Positions 13,587-26,205 of a stretch of 64,000 nucleotides of DNA are shown here, one piece after another. Every line of letters starts with the position of its first letter. Position 1 is the stretch's first letter. Source of the stretch: Mauremys mutica (taxonomy: Eukaryota; Chordata; Testudines; Geoemydidae). Location of the stretch: assembly GCF_020497125.1 (NCBI RefSeq), contig NC_059080.1, forward strand, positions 67,872,618 to 67,936,617. Direction: 5' to 3'. A model generated the notes under the pieces. It saw only the letters and a program-made list of their open reading frames with translations, ran no database searches and was not told where the DNA came from. A program made the translations under genes and the position numbers.

Positions 13587-13890
13587 TGCCATGACTACAC
13601 TATGAGCTTGCGTGTGATTGTCTTGCTCATGTATACGTACTCGCCCTAGCTCTCATCGAACCAGCATGAGTATAAATAGCAGCGTAGCCACAGTAGCACA
13701 GACAGTAGCAGTGGAGACATAGTTTAGCTGTGCCGAGTACGTACCCACTGGTTTCAGAGTGTTTGTGCTCAACACAGCTAAGCTGTGTCTCTGCTGCCAC
13801 TGGCCATGCTACAGTAGCTACTAGATGAGCACAAGCATGTGTACACAAGCAGGGGAGATCAAACCCTTGGCTCATAGTGTAGACATAGCC
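13587..13890. mobile_element. Harbinger-like MITE
   Basis: The left end tgccatgactacactatgag and the reverse complement of the right end (ggctatgtctacactatgag) agree at most positions. TTA trinucleotides flank both ends (13584-13586 and 13891-13893), matching the 3-bp TWA target duplication of PIF/Harbinger elements. The TCTACACTAT core of the terminus recurs in the elements at 20092 and 33269. Confidence 0.75.
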
Positions 13891-14049
13891 TTAATGTCAT
13901 TTAAACACACACACCGCCCTGACACTTTTCTATCCATTCTGATGCTGGAGAGACTTGTAGCATTGTGCAGACATCCTCTAGGAGTACTGGGTGAGCTTGT
14001 GCCACAGGGAGACAGTGGTACATGGGGGAGAACACTAGTACCTTGAGAA

Positions 14050-14167
14050 TAGGGTGACCAGATGTCCCGATTTTATAAGGACAGTCCCGATTTTGGGGTG
14101 TTTTTCTTACATAGGCTCCTATCCCCCCCCGTCCCCCGATTTTTCACATTTGCTGTCTGGTCACCCT
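14050..14167. mobile_element. Short hAT-like MITE, family C
   Basis: The ends agggtgaccagatg and gtctggtcaccct are inverted repeats of each other. The flanks ccttgagaa (14041-14049 and 14168-14176) are an exact 9-base direct repeat, read as an 8-9 bp target duplication. The interior holds two copies of a gtcccgatttt-type block. Confidence 0.85.
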
Positions 14168-15484
14168 CCTTGAGAACATAACATCATATACCAGTGAGGT
14201 AGTGAAAAGCCCAGTGTCTGGGAACCCAGCTAAGCATGAGCTGATAGACAACTTGGGTATCTACTACTATGAGTATTTTTCAAAGAGCAGCAGTGTCCAT
14301 ATCCTCCTGTGAAAATTCAGCTTGTCGTCTGAGTGTCTGATTTTGGGCATCCTCTACAGAAAGCCCTTTTAAAAAGTCTCCTGAAAAGTCTCCCTTGAAC
14401 CAGACTATTCTTCTGCTTGCAAAGCACTTGAGTGAGTTCTCACTTTGGATCTGTGCTGCCTTAAAATGAACAAAGAACAGAAGAATAGCAGCGTTCACAA
14501 GCTCTTGCTATACAGTTGCGTACCAGAGCCACTCTTTCCTCTTTTGATTTTTCCTGGTTCCAAGTAGACTCTACTTTGGATCTGGTTAAACATTAAATTT
14601 AAAATCCCCAAGGGGATATGCTGCAAACAAAAATGTTTGGCCTTTTTAGAATCACTGTGAAACATTAAGGGATGTTTCCCATTTTTGCCCTCCTCGACAC
14701 AGACACACACACAATAAATTTTGGTTCTTTAGAATTACTACTATAATCTGAAAAATGACTCTCTGTCTTCATGACTAGAAATCTGCACATGCACATTTCA
14801 TAGAACTTAGTCTCAGCTGTCTCTTCCCTTTGATCAAACAAAGTAAATCCGCACAGCTAGAGGTCAGCCTTCCTCATCTTTGTTTAAATTTCTCATCTGA
14901 GTGGCTAGGAAAAGAGGTGGGTTTTTTTTGTTTTTGCTTAAGAAAAGCTTGTTTAAATGAGGAAGTTTTTTGAAATACAGGGTCCCAGAGACAAGGTAGC
15001 TTAAAAACACTACTAGATCAGACAGGTCAGAAATCATGTTAAAGACTAAAAGTCTTTGCAGAGTTTAACAGATTTCAGTAGTCTCCTCGCATTTTTGTTT
15101 TGAATGGCTTCTGTGTGTCCTAAAGAAAACTAGCATATCCAAATCTAATGCAAATCTGAAATCTAGTTATTTTTAACACAAAGTTTGCTAGTGTTTGACT
15201 GTATTTTTAAAAAACATTCTTCATTTTGAGTAAACTGTGTTAGAGCACATTGTCTGGATAAATTACTCTTTCATATTCACAACTAAGATGTTCTTTCTTA
15301 AAGAAAGTGAAACAACTGAATGACGCATAACTCAAAAAAACCAAATTTCCTTTAGAGGGTTATGTAGTAAGAGATAGCTTCAGAATTGTCCAAAGTACAC
15401 CAGGAAGGTATCCCGCTTTTTTACTCTTGTCTCACAATGGCTTTTGTCCTGCTTTATTAGATGTAGTAATAATTAGTGTAACTT

Positions 15485-15617
15485 ATTTAAGGCTAGAAGG
15501 GAGCACCAGATCATCTAGTCTGACCTTCTGTATATCACAGGCCGCCACCACCAACACCTGCACAGTGCACACTAAACCCAACAACTGAAATGAGACCAAA
15601 GTATTACAGCCCACAGG
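15485..15617 (-). mobile_element. CR1 LINE fragment, left part of an interrupted copy
   Basis: 'aaggctagaagggagcacca' followed by 'gatcatctagtctgacc' is the CR1 3' end in reverse orientation. It stops at the target duplication cccacagg (15610-15617) of the inserted hAT element and resumes at 16398. Confidence 0.8.
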
Positions 15618-16397
15618 CAGGGGTGAAAGTAACTTAAATGACTTACTGGTACTCAGGGCGGCCGGGGTCCTGTGCAAGGTGAGGGGGGCACTCTGGGGTG
15701 GGGCCTTGGGCAGAAGGGGCAGGGCTGGGGCCAAAATCCCCCAGCCAACCCTTTAGTGCTGCCTGGCCCACACCTCCCGGGGCTTTGGCAGCGATTTAAA
15801 GGACCCGGGGCTCCGATCACAAGCGTGGCAGCCAGGAGCCCCAGACCCTTTAAATTGTCGCAAGAGCCCCCGGTCACTGCTGCCACTACCAGGGGCAGCT
15901 CTAGGTATTTTGCCGCCCCAAGCACAGCAGGCAGGCTGCTTTCGGCGGCTTGCCTGTGGGAGGTCCCCAGTCCCGCGGATTTGGCAGCATGCCTGCGGGA
16001 GGTCCACCGAAGCCGCGGGACCAGCAGACCCTCTGCAGGCATGCCGCTGAAGGCAACCTGCCTGCCGCCCTTGCAGCGACCGGCAGAGCGCCCCCCATGG
16101 CTTGCCGCCCCAAGCATGCGCTTGGCGTGCTGGTGCCTGGAGCCACCCCTGGCCACTACCACGGCAGAGGCTGGAACCACGGGCCCATTAAATCGCTGCT
16201 GGAGCCCCGGGGTAGTAATAGTGGGGGCTGGGAGCCCAGGGGCTCTGGCCACTGCTGGGAGCCCGGGGCCCTTTTAAATCACCAGGCCCTGGGGCAGCTG
16301 CCCCTTTTGCCCCCCACCCCTCCATCAGCAGCCCTGCCGGTATGGTCGGCACTTTCTTACTAGTACGCTGGACTGGACTGGCTTACTTTCACCTCTA
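15618..16397. mobile_element. hAT-like element inserted into CR1, family D
   Basis: The termini caggggtgaaagtaa (15618-15632) and ttactttcacctcta (16383-16397) are inverted repeats agreeing at 13 of 15 positions. The 8-bp target duplication cccacagg is exact on both sides (15610-15617 and 16398-16405). The element is itself interrupted by the MITE at 15890-16151. The 199- and 201-codon frames covering this stretch on opposite strands are GC-driven artefacts. Confidence 0.92.
15890..16151. mobile_element. hAT-like MITE, family A, nested
   Basis: The termini caggggcagctc and gagccacccctg match those of the copies at 3368 and 38437. The flanking 8-mers gccactac at 15882-15889 and 16152-16159 are identical, proving insertion into the family D element. 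Confidence 0.92.
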
Positions 16398-16640
16398 CCC
16401 ACAGGAGACTGTTATGTGCTATAGGCAGATAATAGGAGGGAGCAAGGTGCACCAGTAGTGATATACCAAAATAATCCCAGCAAGTGACCCATACCCACAT
16501 GCTGCAGAAGAAAGGGAAAAACCCCAAGGTTCCTACCAATCTAACCTGAGGGAAAATTCCACACATGGCAATCAGTTAGATTGTGAGCAAGAACCAGCCA
16601 GCCAAACACCTGAAGGAAAATATTCGATTCTAAATGGGTT
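16398..16640 (-). mobile_element. CR1 LINE fragment, right part of the interrupted copy
   Basis: After the duplicated cccacagg, CR1-like sequence continues: 'agtgacccatacccacatgc', 'ctaacctgagggaaaattcc' and 'atggcaatcagttagattgt' parallel the CR1 copy at 6.6-6.7 kb. Confidence 0.75.
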
Positions 16641-17189
16641 GGTTATTTTGTTTCAGTCATGGACAGATCTTGCACACACAATTTAGAAGTGCAATATCGC
16701 AAATGTGTATTTTTCTTTTATCTTCCAAAGTCTGTGCCCCCCACACGCCCTGGGGAAAGTCAAGGACAGAAAGTAGTGGCTGCTTGCTTATAACATTATG
16801 GTGAAATCTTGGCCCTTTTGCAGACAGTGTTGATGCTTTCATAGACTGCAGTGGAGTTAGGCGTCCACCCTAATGTACAGCCGGGAAATAGTTGTTCGGA
16901 TCCTTCCCAAGACAGTACTTTGGGTGTAACAGTTACAAACGCCTCCTTAGCAGAAGGGTTCTATTTTTGTCTTTCCTTCACACAATCACAAAATAGCTCC
17001 TGCTTTTTCTTCTCTTTCTCAGCTAAGGAATAAAAACGGTATTCAGAGTGAGTATTTTTTAAGAAATATTTTACTTTTAGATTGTTAAAAAGTATTATTT
17101 TTATATATAAACCGGTTATCTTGCCTACTTTGAGTTTAGCTCTTCTGGTAAACCCAAGATCTAATGCATCAGAACTATATCATTGGTCT

Positions 17190-17356
17190 CATAGGCGCCG
17201 ACTTCCACTGGCGCCGGTGGGTGCTCGACCCCCCTCTACCCCCAGCCCCACCCCTCCCGCCCCTATTCTGACTCCTTCCCCAAATCCCGGCCCCACCTCT
17301 TCCCCGCTTCCTTCCCTGAGCATGCCACGTTCCCGCTCCTCCCACCTTTTATGAGG
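17190..17356. mobile_element. GC-rich repeat fragment beginning 'ggcgccgac'
   Basis: The start 'cataggcgccgacttcc' and the C-rich body resemble a dispersed turtle repeat. No convincing termini or target duplication were seen, so the family and limits are uncertain. Confidence 0.4.
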
Positions 17357-17636
17357 AAAAATGGGGAATAAGACATTTACCAACTATGAGCTAATCTCAG
17401 ATGAAAAATTTGAATGTATCTAAATGATACAACTGATCCCGTGTTGACACACCTTTATTGTCTAGTTGCAGCAAATCTTGAGTAGGTGAGGGTGGATCTC
17501 ACTGCCAAATTTCAAGTCCCTACTCCAAAACACAGAGAGATACTAGTGTTTCTTAATGAAAGAGCTGGAAGACTAAAAAACCCCAAAACTCACATGCATC
17601 CATGGGCAAAAACATTTTTTTCTAAACTTAGTCTTA

Positions 17637-17931
17637 GGGCTAGTCTACACTTACCTGCCAGTTCGACGCAGAGAGTTCGACTTTTCGGAGTTCGAACTAT
17701 CGCGTCTAATATAGACGCGATAGTTCGAACTCCGGAAGCGCTTCGTTCGACTCCGGTACTCCACCGCCACCGCCGTTTGCAGTGGTGTCGACCTTGGAGC
17801 CGCAGAGTTCGGTTCCGCGGCGTCTGGACGGGTGAGTACTTCGAACTAGGGTACTTTGAATTCAGCTACGCTATTCACGTAGCTGAATTTGCGTACCTTA
17901 GTTCGACCCCCGTTCTTAGTGTAGACCAGCC
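17637..17931. mobile_element. Harbinger-like MITE with internal palindromes
   Basis: The ends gggctagtctacac and gtgtagaccagcc are near-perfect inverted repeats flanked by TTA at 17634-17636 and 17932-17934. Inside is a perfect palindrome (arms 17686-17708 and 17712-17734, 3-base spacer) and a second one built on aattcagctacg/cgtagctgaatt near the right end. No plausible transposase is present. Confidence 0.85.
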
Positions 17932-19095
17932 TTAGAAACAATTGAACCATTTTAGCTGAAACTTTTCAAACAAACAAACAAAAACCAAAATACCTGAGGC
18001 AAACACCCAGCAAGGAAGACTTTCACCCCAAATGGTTTGACAAAGTTATAAGCAACTGAAAACAGGGTTGTATAATGGACAGTGTCAGCTAACCTTTTAT
18101 ATAGGCTTTGTTATCTGTGCTGCACATAATAAATGTGTACAGGAAGCAGATTATATATTGCACACCCTTGAGAGTGTTTGCTTAAACTATTACCTCTGAT
18201 TCATGAATAAAGGAATCCAAAAAAAGAATGTAGCTTAAAAAGGTGGTTGGTTTTTTATCTTCTGTTCATCAGAAGCTGTAGTGTTATGCCTAAAGCAGTT
18301 CACCCTTTCACAGTGGGATAGGGAAACTCAAGAGACACCATGAGCAATAGTTGCACCGTTTGAACTGGTTAACTGCCCTGAAGCTCTTAGTTAGCTGTGG
18401 TAAAACATTCTTTGCAAAAAGGTCATGGAAAGGTTGCCACTCCGCCTCTCTAGATGGTGACTACTATGTGTGATAAATAGCCCTCTTATGAAATGATCAT
18501 ATTTAATAACTCCATGCTTATTACAAAGGTTAGGGAACTGGAGCTACTGGAAGAGTCAATGGTGCTTTCCCTTCTTTTCTACTTTGATTTTTTTTCCAGG
18601 CCTTTTTATTTTAACTTGGATAATGAATAAGGGTGAGTTGTAGAAATGTGGCTCCAGCAGTCTCAGCAGCTGTAACAACTGCTAGGCACTCTGTTTCTTT
18701 GTTGCAAATCATCCATGTAAAAAGCAGGTAAGGCAGGGCACATGTTTAAAAAGAGCATGAGGGAAATGGCAGATGAATACACAGTTGTCTGAGACTGCTA
18801 CATGGTTCAGTAAAACTGTTGGTTTCTGATCATCCTTTAAAAAGGAGGTAAAGCTTTGGGCAACAAGGAAGAGATGAGATGGGGAGAGAGGAATGAAGTA
18901 ATAAGTGGGAGTTGTGTGTAAAATTGGTACGATCAATAAGGAGGAATAGTGAATTATAATTAACTTTGTGGAGGCGACTGTGGCACTCTGAGGAAAATAA
19001 TGAGCATTGCATATAGAACTGATTTAAAAGAAACTACTGCTTTTTCCAGTAGCCAGTCTGTGGAAATCACTGTACCAGGAAACCCTCATGCCAAG

Positions 19096-19595
19096 TAGAG
19101 TTGCCAACTTTCTATTCACACAAAACCAAACACCCTTGCCCCACCCCCGCCTCACCCCTCCTCTGAGGCCACGCCCATGTCCCCTCCCTTCTCCGAGGCC
19201 CTGCCCTGCTCACTCCACCCCCCTGGGCTGGGATTGAGGGGTTTGGAGGGCGGAGAATCAGGGCTGGGGCAGGGGGGCAAGAGGGGCTCAGGGGTGCAGG
19301 CTCCGGGCAGCGCTTACCTCAAGCAGCTCCCAGAAGCAGTGGCACGTCCTGCCTTTGGCTCCTATGTGGAGGCACGGCCAGGTGGCTCTGTGTGCTGCCC
19401 CATCCACAGGTGCCATCCCCGCAGCTCCCATTGGTCACAAAGCCCCCTGGCTCCACATAGCAGGGAGCCTGCCAGCCCCACTGTGCGTCACCGCCAACTG
19501 GACAGTCAATGGCCGGTCAGTGGTGCTGACCAGAGCCACCAGGATCCCTTTTCGACCAGGTGTTCCAGTCGAAAACCGGACACCTAGTCGCCCTA
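19096..19595. mobile_element. hAT-like element, family E
   Basis: It begins 'tagagttgccaac' and ends 'ggacacctagtcgcccta', with flanks atgccaag (19088-19095) and atgcaaag (19596-19603) agreeing at 7 of 8 positions. The terminal inverted repeats are weak. The interior is GC-rich without a credible gene. Confidence 0.7.
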
Positions 19596-20091
19596 ATGCA
19601 AAGTACTGTGTCTGTCTCTAAAATGATCTGGTCCATTTAAATAAACTAACTGCTTTAGTGTTACAATATATCTTATGTTATGCACAATGCACTGAAGGAC
19701 CAATCCTGCTGCATCTGCACCCACTGACGGCCCTGCCTATGTAGGAATTTGCAGAGTGAATGATGTGCAGGTGGGAAGAGGAAAGCACGCAGGGGAAAGA
19801 ATGCCAGGGTTTATGCAGGTATAATGGAGAACATGTCCACAAGGACACCATGCTTGTTTCTTTGGAGATCTGTAGGTGGATGATTGGGGATTCAGTGGAT
19901 CTACTCCTAAGTGGATCCACCAGCCATTCCCTTTCTGAGGAGGAGGGCGGTAGGCAGTGCAGAGACTAATAGCTGTGCACTCACAAAACACAACAGGTCT
20001 ACAACCTTAGGCTTCCTCCTTAGGCTAAACCCCTTGTTCTTGGGCTTGGCACAAGGAACCAGATATACCCCTGAAAGAATATACTCCCTTA

Positions 20092-22227
20092 GGGTACGTC
20101 TACACTATGGGATTATTCCGAATTTACATAAACCGGTTTAGCAAAACAGATTGTATAAAATCGAGTGTGCGCGGCCACACTAAACACATTAAATCGGTGG
20201 TGGCGTCCACGGTCCAAGGCTAGCGTCGATTTCTGGAGCGTTGCACTGTGGGTAGCTATTCCGTAGCTATCCCATAGTTCCCACAGCCTCCCCCGCCCCT
20301 TGGAATTTCCGGGTTGAGATCCCAGTGCCTGATGGGGCAAAAATCATTGTCGCGGGTGGTTCTGGGTAAATGTCGTCAGTCATTCCTTCCTCTGGGAAAG
20401 CAATGGCAGACAATCATTTCAAGCCCGTTTTCCCTGGATTGCCCTGGCAGATGCCATAGCATGGCAATCATGGAGCCTGTTTTGCCTTTTGTGACTGTCA
20501 CCGTATGTGTACTAGATGCCGCTCACAGAGGCGATTCAGTAGCGCTACACAGCAGCATGCTTTTGCTTTTGCATGACAGCAGAGATGGTTACCAGCCATA
20601 CTGTACCATCTACCATACCGTAAATTGGTAATAAGATGATCATGGTTACCAGTCCTTTTGCACTGCACCATCTGTTGCTGTCATAAGTGCCCCTGGCTGC
20701 TCTTAGCCAGGGGCGCAAAAGCCAAAATTGGGAATGACTCCCTGAGTCAATCCCTCCTTTTTGGTATCTAAAAATAGAATCAGTCCTGCCTAGAATATGG
20801 GCAAGTGTACTAGAGAACCACTGTATCATAGAACCAGAGAGCACAGCTGCTCTGTGTCAGATCCAGCAGAAATTATGAGCTGTATGCTATTCACAGGGGG
20901 TGCTCCTGCAACAACCCCACCTGTTGATTCCGTTCTTTCCCCAGCCTTCCTGGGCTACCGTAGCATTGTCCCCCCACTTGTGTGATGAAGTAATAAAGAA
21001 TGCAGGAATAAGACACAGTGACTTGTTAGTGAGAAATGAGTGGAAGGCAGCCTCCAGCTGCTATGATAGTCCAGACAGGACATTAAGCAGCGTGGAGGAG
21101 AGGAGCCCAGCATCCCTCTGCTAGTCCAGGGGCAATTGAATCTTTTCTTTACACATGAAGGGTGTGGGCTGATGGAGCTCAGCCCCCTGTTGCTATGATG
21201 AGGACGGTTACCAGCCATACTGCACCATCTACCAGGAAAAATTAGGGCCAGGCGCCCTTGATCGACCTCACGGATGCTAGTTGGTATGGTTACCAGTCCT
21301 TTTGCACTGCCCCATGTGCCAATAGGCTGATGATGACGATGGATATCAGTCTTATTGCACCATCAGCCACCCATGGTGGGGGGGGGGAAGCAAGGATGTT
21401 GGTGTTGAGTGCTGCACCATCGCGTCTATCTGCAGCATTCAGTAAAGATAGGGTGACATGTAAAAGAGTCAAGAGAGGATTGTTTTCCCTTTCACTTCTG
21501 GGGGTGGGTGGGGGGGTGCGTAAATTGCCTAGCTATGCCCTGACCCACCGCGGACATTGTGTTTGACCCTAGAAGCATTTGGAGCTCAGCCAAGAATGCA
21601 AATGCTTTTCGGATACTGCAGGAACTGTGGGATAGCTTGAGTCCTCCAGTCCATGAGCGTCCATTTGATTCTTTGGCTTTCCGTTACGCTTGTCACGCAG
21701 CAGTGCGCTGAGTCCCTGCTATGGCGTCTGTCTGGAGATTTTTTAAAAATGATTTTGAATTTCGTCTTCTGTAACGGAGCGCTGATAGAACAGATTTGCC
21801 TGCCCTTACAGCAATCACATCCGCATGGTCCATGCTGGAGCTCTTTCTTTATTTTGATTTTTAACTGCATCGCCACACGTGCTGATCGGAGCTCCATGCT
21901 GGGCAAACAGGAAATATTCAAAAGTTCGCGGGGCTTTTCCTGTCTACCTGGCCACTGCATCCGAGTTCAGATTGCTGTCCAGAGCGGTCAGTGGTGCACT
22001 GTGGGATACCACCCGGAGGCCAATACCGTCGATCTGCGGCCACACTAACCCTAATCCGATATGGTAATTCCGATACTAGCACTACTCCTCTCGTTAGGGA
22101 GGAGTACAGAAACCGGTTTAAAGAGCCCTTTATATCGATATAAAGGGCCTCTCAGTGTGGACGGGTGTGGCGTTAAATCGGTTTTACGCTCCTAAAACCG
22201 GTTTAAACGCCTAGTGTAGACCAGGCC
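20092..22227. mobile_element. 2.1 kb PIF/Harbinger-like non-autonomous element
   Basis: The termini gggtacgtctacactat and ctagtgtagaccaggcc form an imperfect inverted repeat. The flanks are TTA and TAA, a degenerate TWA target duplication. Both ends share long blocks with the element at 33269, for example 'cctgatggggcaaaaa' on the left and 'cttttcctgtctacctggcc' on the right. No transposase frame survives. Five copies of a motif of about 30-40 bp built on 'ggttaccag...gcaccatct' lie inside. Near the right end is an exact inverted repeat, ccctttatatcgatataaaggg. Confidence 0.8.
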
Positions 22228-23386
22228 TAAGTCTCTCCACAGCTTCAGGTCTCCCTCTCAATGAATTAAGCAGTTAAATGTATAGGTTGCACGGTTCGTC
22301 TGTTCACTCAGGCTTTTGCCAGAGGAGGCTGGATATGTGATCTGTAAAACAATGCATCCTAGATTTTTGTTTTAATCTCTGTATGTGCACCTAGAGTCAG
22401 ACATCCATTTTATAAGTCTGAAAAATAAATACTGCTTTCACGGGTTTTGTCTTTCTACCTTTCCTTCTCCTAGACAGCTTATTTGTAACAAATATCGCTT
22501 GCAAAGGACGCCAGTCCTTACATTTTCACTCTCCAATGTGTTTGATGCTCTAATGCCATTTCTGTCCAGATACAACAGCCATGTTAAAACAAAAGCAGTC
22601 TGATTGCTAATAGCAGTGTGTTAATCTAGGAAAGAAAGTGGATATGCAGGATTTCTGGTGCCAGTCTACACAAATGCTTTAGAAAGAAAGGCAAACCCAC
22701 AGGTTCAAAGTCAGGCAGCCAGAGTAAGTAGAAGCCTCAAGGAAAAATTCACCAATGTCATTGACCCCATGTATATTCTCTTGACTTTCATTAATGGATC
22801 AATAGATCAGATAAGAAGAACTCAAAATAGAAAGCTGAAAATAAATAAAATATAATTGCTGCATTCGGGCTCCTTTGTTAGACAGCAAAAGAATATTTCA
22901 GAGTATAAAAATAGAAAAGACTGATCAAAGTGCTCTGCCAAGTCTTCAGACATCTGAGGAACAATGGGCCTTTCTAGCTCACATACTAAAGTTCTCACAG
23001 TAGATTTTCTTGGGGACCTCAATTAGAAGTAGGTTGCTGTTTTTATATCAGGATAATGGCCTGCACCACAGAATGATTAGGATTAGATGTAGTCACCTAA
23101 GAGTTCGCAAATGTAACAACCAACTTCAGAAACCTGGCAATACCGTGCAAATATTGTCAAATGAGAAATTACATATTCTCACAGAAGAAACTGCAGCAAA
23201 AATAGTGCAACTTATTATATTAAGGTACCAAGCCACTGTCTAGACAAATTATTTTCTCTATTGTATTCTCAGACTTTTTTCCTTCAATAGTTACTCAAGT
23301 GGGACTTTCGTGATGATTCTAAGGAACCACTGTAACAATATGAGGGATGAGAACTTGGACTCCATATCTCTTCCTACACCATATAT

Positions 23387-23426
23387 TGTGTGTGCGTGCA
23401 CGTGTGCGCACACACACACACACACA
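23387..23426. repeat. Alternating purine-pyrimidine tract
   Basis: About 40 bases of uninterrupted TG/CG/CA alternation, with an inverted-repeat centre around gtgcgcac. Such tracts can adopt Z-DNA in vitro. Confidence 0.85.
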
Positions 23427-25318
23427 AACACGCACACTTTGTATACATGTGTAGGAGTGTGTATACAATACCTAGCTCTTTTATAGCTTCTTTTTAAATT
23501 AGTAGATCTCAAAAGCACTTCACACTCATTGAGGTATTTAACGGATATCATGTGTGTCGATACAATTTGCATGCATCCTGCAGAGGAAGAACAGTTAAAG
23601 GCAATGACTGACATGGTGACATAGGAGAGAGAAGTATTTAAAATGCAGGATCATTTAGTTGAGTATGAACTTAAGATGCACGAGAACCCTTTTTTTGGTT
23701 ACATAAAGCAGGGCTGAAATGATATAAACACTGATATACATGCTGAAAACACAAAAAAACCTACAAGTAAATAATGATGGAAAGATGTGCACTCATTATT
23801 GTCTTTATGAGAAGTGGTAAAACTCGTCCCACATAAAGGTCAAGCAGCCAGCTGCACCATGGAGAACTCTGGCACCCATGGGTGGGAGGAACCCTCTGCC
23901 TTTCAAGCTTTGGAGACAGCTGCTACTGCAAATTAAGCTGCTGTAATGGCTCTCTCAGCCACTATGTTTCCCCCTGTAAAATGTGGCACTGACCAGTACT
24001 TCTGCATAGTAATGGATCCCTCAGGGTCCATCCTGTCTTCCCACACAATGTACCTGCTGCACTAGATCAAGGGGAAGGGTGATCTCAAGGCAGGATTTTC
24101 CCCCCAAAATGCATATTTAATACAGTGTAGAAAATATGTTGGATGTTATACAGAAATTCAAAATAAGTGCCTTTTTGTGTAACATACATATATGAAAACA
24201 GAGGTAGGCCTTGAAACCCACACTCAGCAATTCATAAGCAAACACTGTGATATCTCCCATTTTAGCAGCAATGTAATAAAGGGAGTTCTAGGGCTTTATA
24301 ACCTCTACTGAAGACAAAATACCATTTCTAATGCACTGAGGCACTGCGTATTAAAACAAGAGTTGTCAAAGTTAATAGTACATTATGGGTTACGTTATTC
24401 GTGTTTGAACTGGGTTTGATTACTGAATTTTGAAAGATAGGGAGTATTTTGCAACAGACCTCACAGTTACTAGTTAGAACTAGCACTAGTCTTTTTTTTT
24501 TTAAGTAGCAATTCTTAAAACAGCAGAGGATCTTGTGAGTTCCAAGGTTTGTATGTGCAGAATGGCATTAATGCAAAGCCTAGAGCACTGCTAAATTCTA
24601 AGGGTGGGGGATTTCAAGAGTACTTATCATTGTCCTACTCTGCTTCCATTAAAGTGAATGGGAGTTTGATTGATTTCAAATGGGACAGAATTAGGCCAAT
24701 GTTTAAACCACCATCTGAAAAATCTAACAGCATGGTTCTGCAGACGAGTTCCTGGGGTCTCATCATATCACATAAGGGTTGAGTAGACCAGTAGGTCACT
24801 TCACAGTTGGGATATCTGACAAATGGTGGAGGAATGGGACATTCATAGATAAGAAAGTCCCCAGATGTAGATGAGGAGAGTACCTTAATGTGACTACAAC
24901 AATGCAAATTTCAAATCCAGGCCGATTTACTCTTCATGGTATCACTATTTAAAAATGCAAATCGCGGTGGAGTTGCATTCTGTTCTTGACACTGGTCAGG
25001 TGGCTGTTTCAGATGAAGGGGTAGGAACTGCTAGAGGTGATGGATGTGTCAACGCATGACTTGCTGTTACTATCCTTTAGTTGTTGCTGCTCATTATCAA
25101 GCAGGCCCACCGACAGACATTCTGGGCCCCAGGGCCAGGGAAAGTTTTCAAGTGTTCCTCTCACTTAGTTCAGCTATTTGAATTCTCAGTGCAGAATGGA
25201 AGCGAAGGGTACAACTTTCACCTAAGTAATTTTTCATATTTCTTGCACCCAGTTCAAACAGCTTTCATTTAAAAAAAGTGCAGACCTAATACATGCATAG
25301 TCCTGAATCTGGAGGGGG

Positions 25319-25345
25319 GTGTGTGTGTGTGTGTGTGTGCGTGTG
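25319..25345. repeat. (GT)n microsatellite
   Basis: GT dinucleotide run interrupted once by GC, followed by a short GA run. Confidence 0.9.
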
Positions 25346-25971
25346 AGAGAGAGCTAGTTTGAAGAAATTTGGCTTTGAAATAGCAGAGATGAATGTTCAG
25401 TAAGAACACTCTGAACATGCTTTGACTTCAGGAAAATAAAATGACTGCAATGTGGTGCTCAGTGTCTTCACACCTGCATTGCAGCATGGAGAGAGCAGAG
25501 CTCCTTTTCACAGGAGGACTGAAAAACTTTGACTTGGGGGAGAGGGAGGGAGAAAACCACTCTCTTTCCTGTAACCCTCAGCAGGCCCCCTTCTCAGCAG
25601 TATGTACAAATGCAGTGCTAATAGTATAAAACACTATAATATTGCAGCAGTAGAATTATGGGAGTCATAAGCTAAATCTCAAGCTTCAGTGAAGATATAG
25701 GCCAGACCATTTGACATTTCACCTACTGGGCAAAGTACGTCTCTAGTCATGATACCACTTGTTGAAATCTAGAACTAGGATATTGTTGTGATCCCTTCGG
25801 GCTTTGACTATGGAACAAGCTACCTAGAATACTATAGTCCTGCAAGGTGTGCTAGACCAGCTACTTTCTTTGGCTGTAATTGCAACATACTCTTCTTCAG
25901 TCCAGCTCTTTACTACCTTTAACTGATCTATTTGGGAGAAGGAGGGGTAGGAGTTTGAGGGGTAGTATGAT

Positions 25972-26205
25972 AGATTGGGGCCCTGTGCTACAAACTGTAC
26001 AACACATAGTAAGAGTTGGCCTGGCCTGGAAGAGCATACCAGCTAAACTCAGACAGAAAAGGTGCGTTATTCCCATTGTACAGATGCATGGTGAGATTAA
26101 GTAATCTGGCTAGGGCCACGTTGGGAATCTGTGCCAGAAAGAGGAAATGAATTCAGATCTCCTGAATCTCAGTCCAGCGCCTCAACCACAAGCTAATCCT
26201 TCCTC
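25972..26205 (-). mobile_element. MIR-like SINE, near complete
   Basis: Read on the minus strand it has a head with 'ggattagcttgtggttgagg', a core with the 'ccatctgtac'-type block, and a tail ending 'tagcacagggcccc', which is L2-like. The adjoining 26206-26280 ('ctcatgacacccctgtgagg') resembles another old SINE segment. Confidence 0.65.

Noticed and set aside
15653..16277. Overlapping 199- and 201-codon frames on opposite strands
   Set aside because: They cover nested hAT elements with GC-rich palindromic sequence; the proteins are Pro/Gly/Ala/Arg-rich with no domain and exist equally on both strands.
20585..21376. CRISPR-like spaced repeats
   Set aside because: Copies are degenerate, irregularly spaced and in both orientations, within a eukaryotic transposon.
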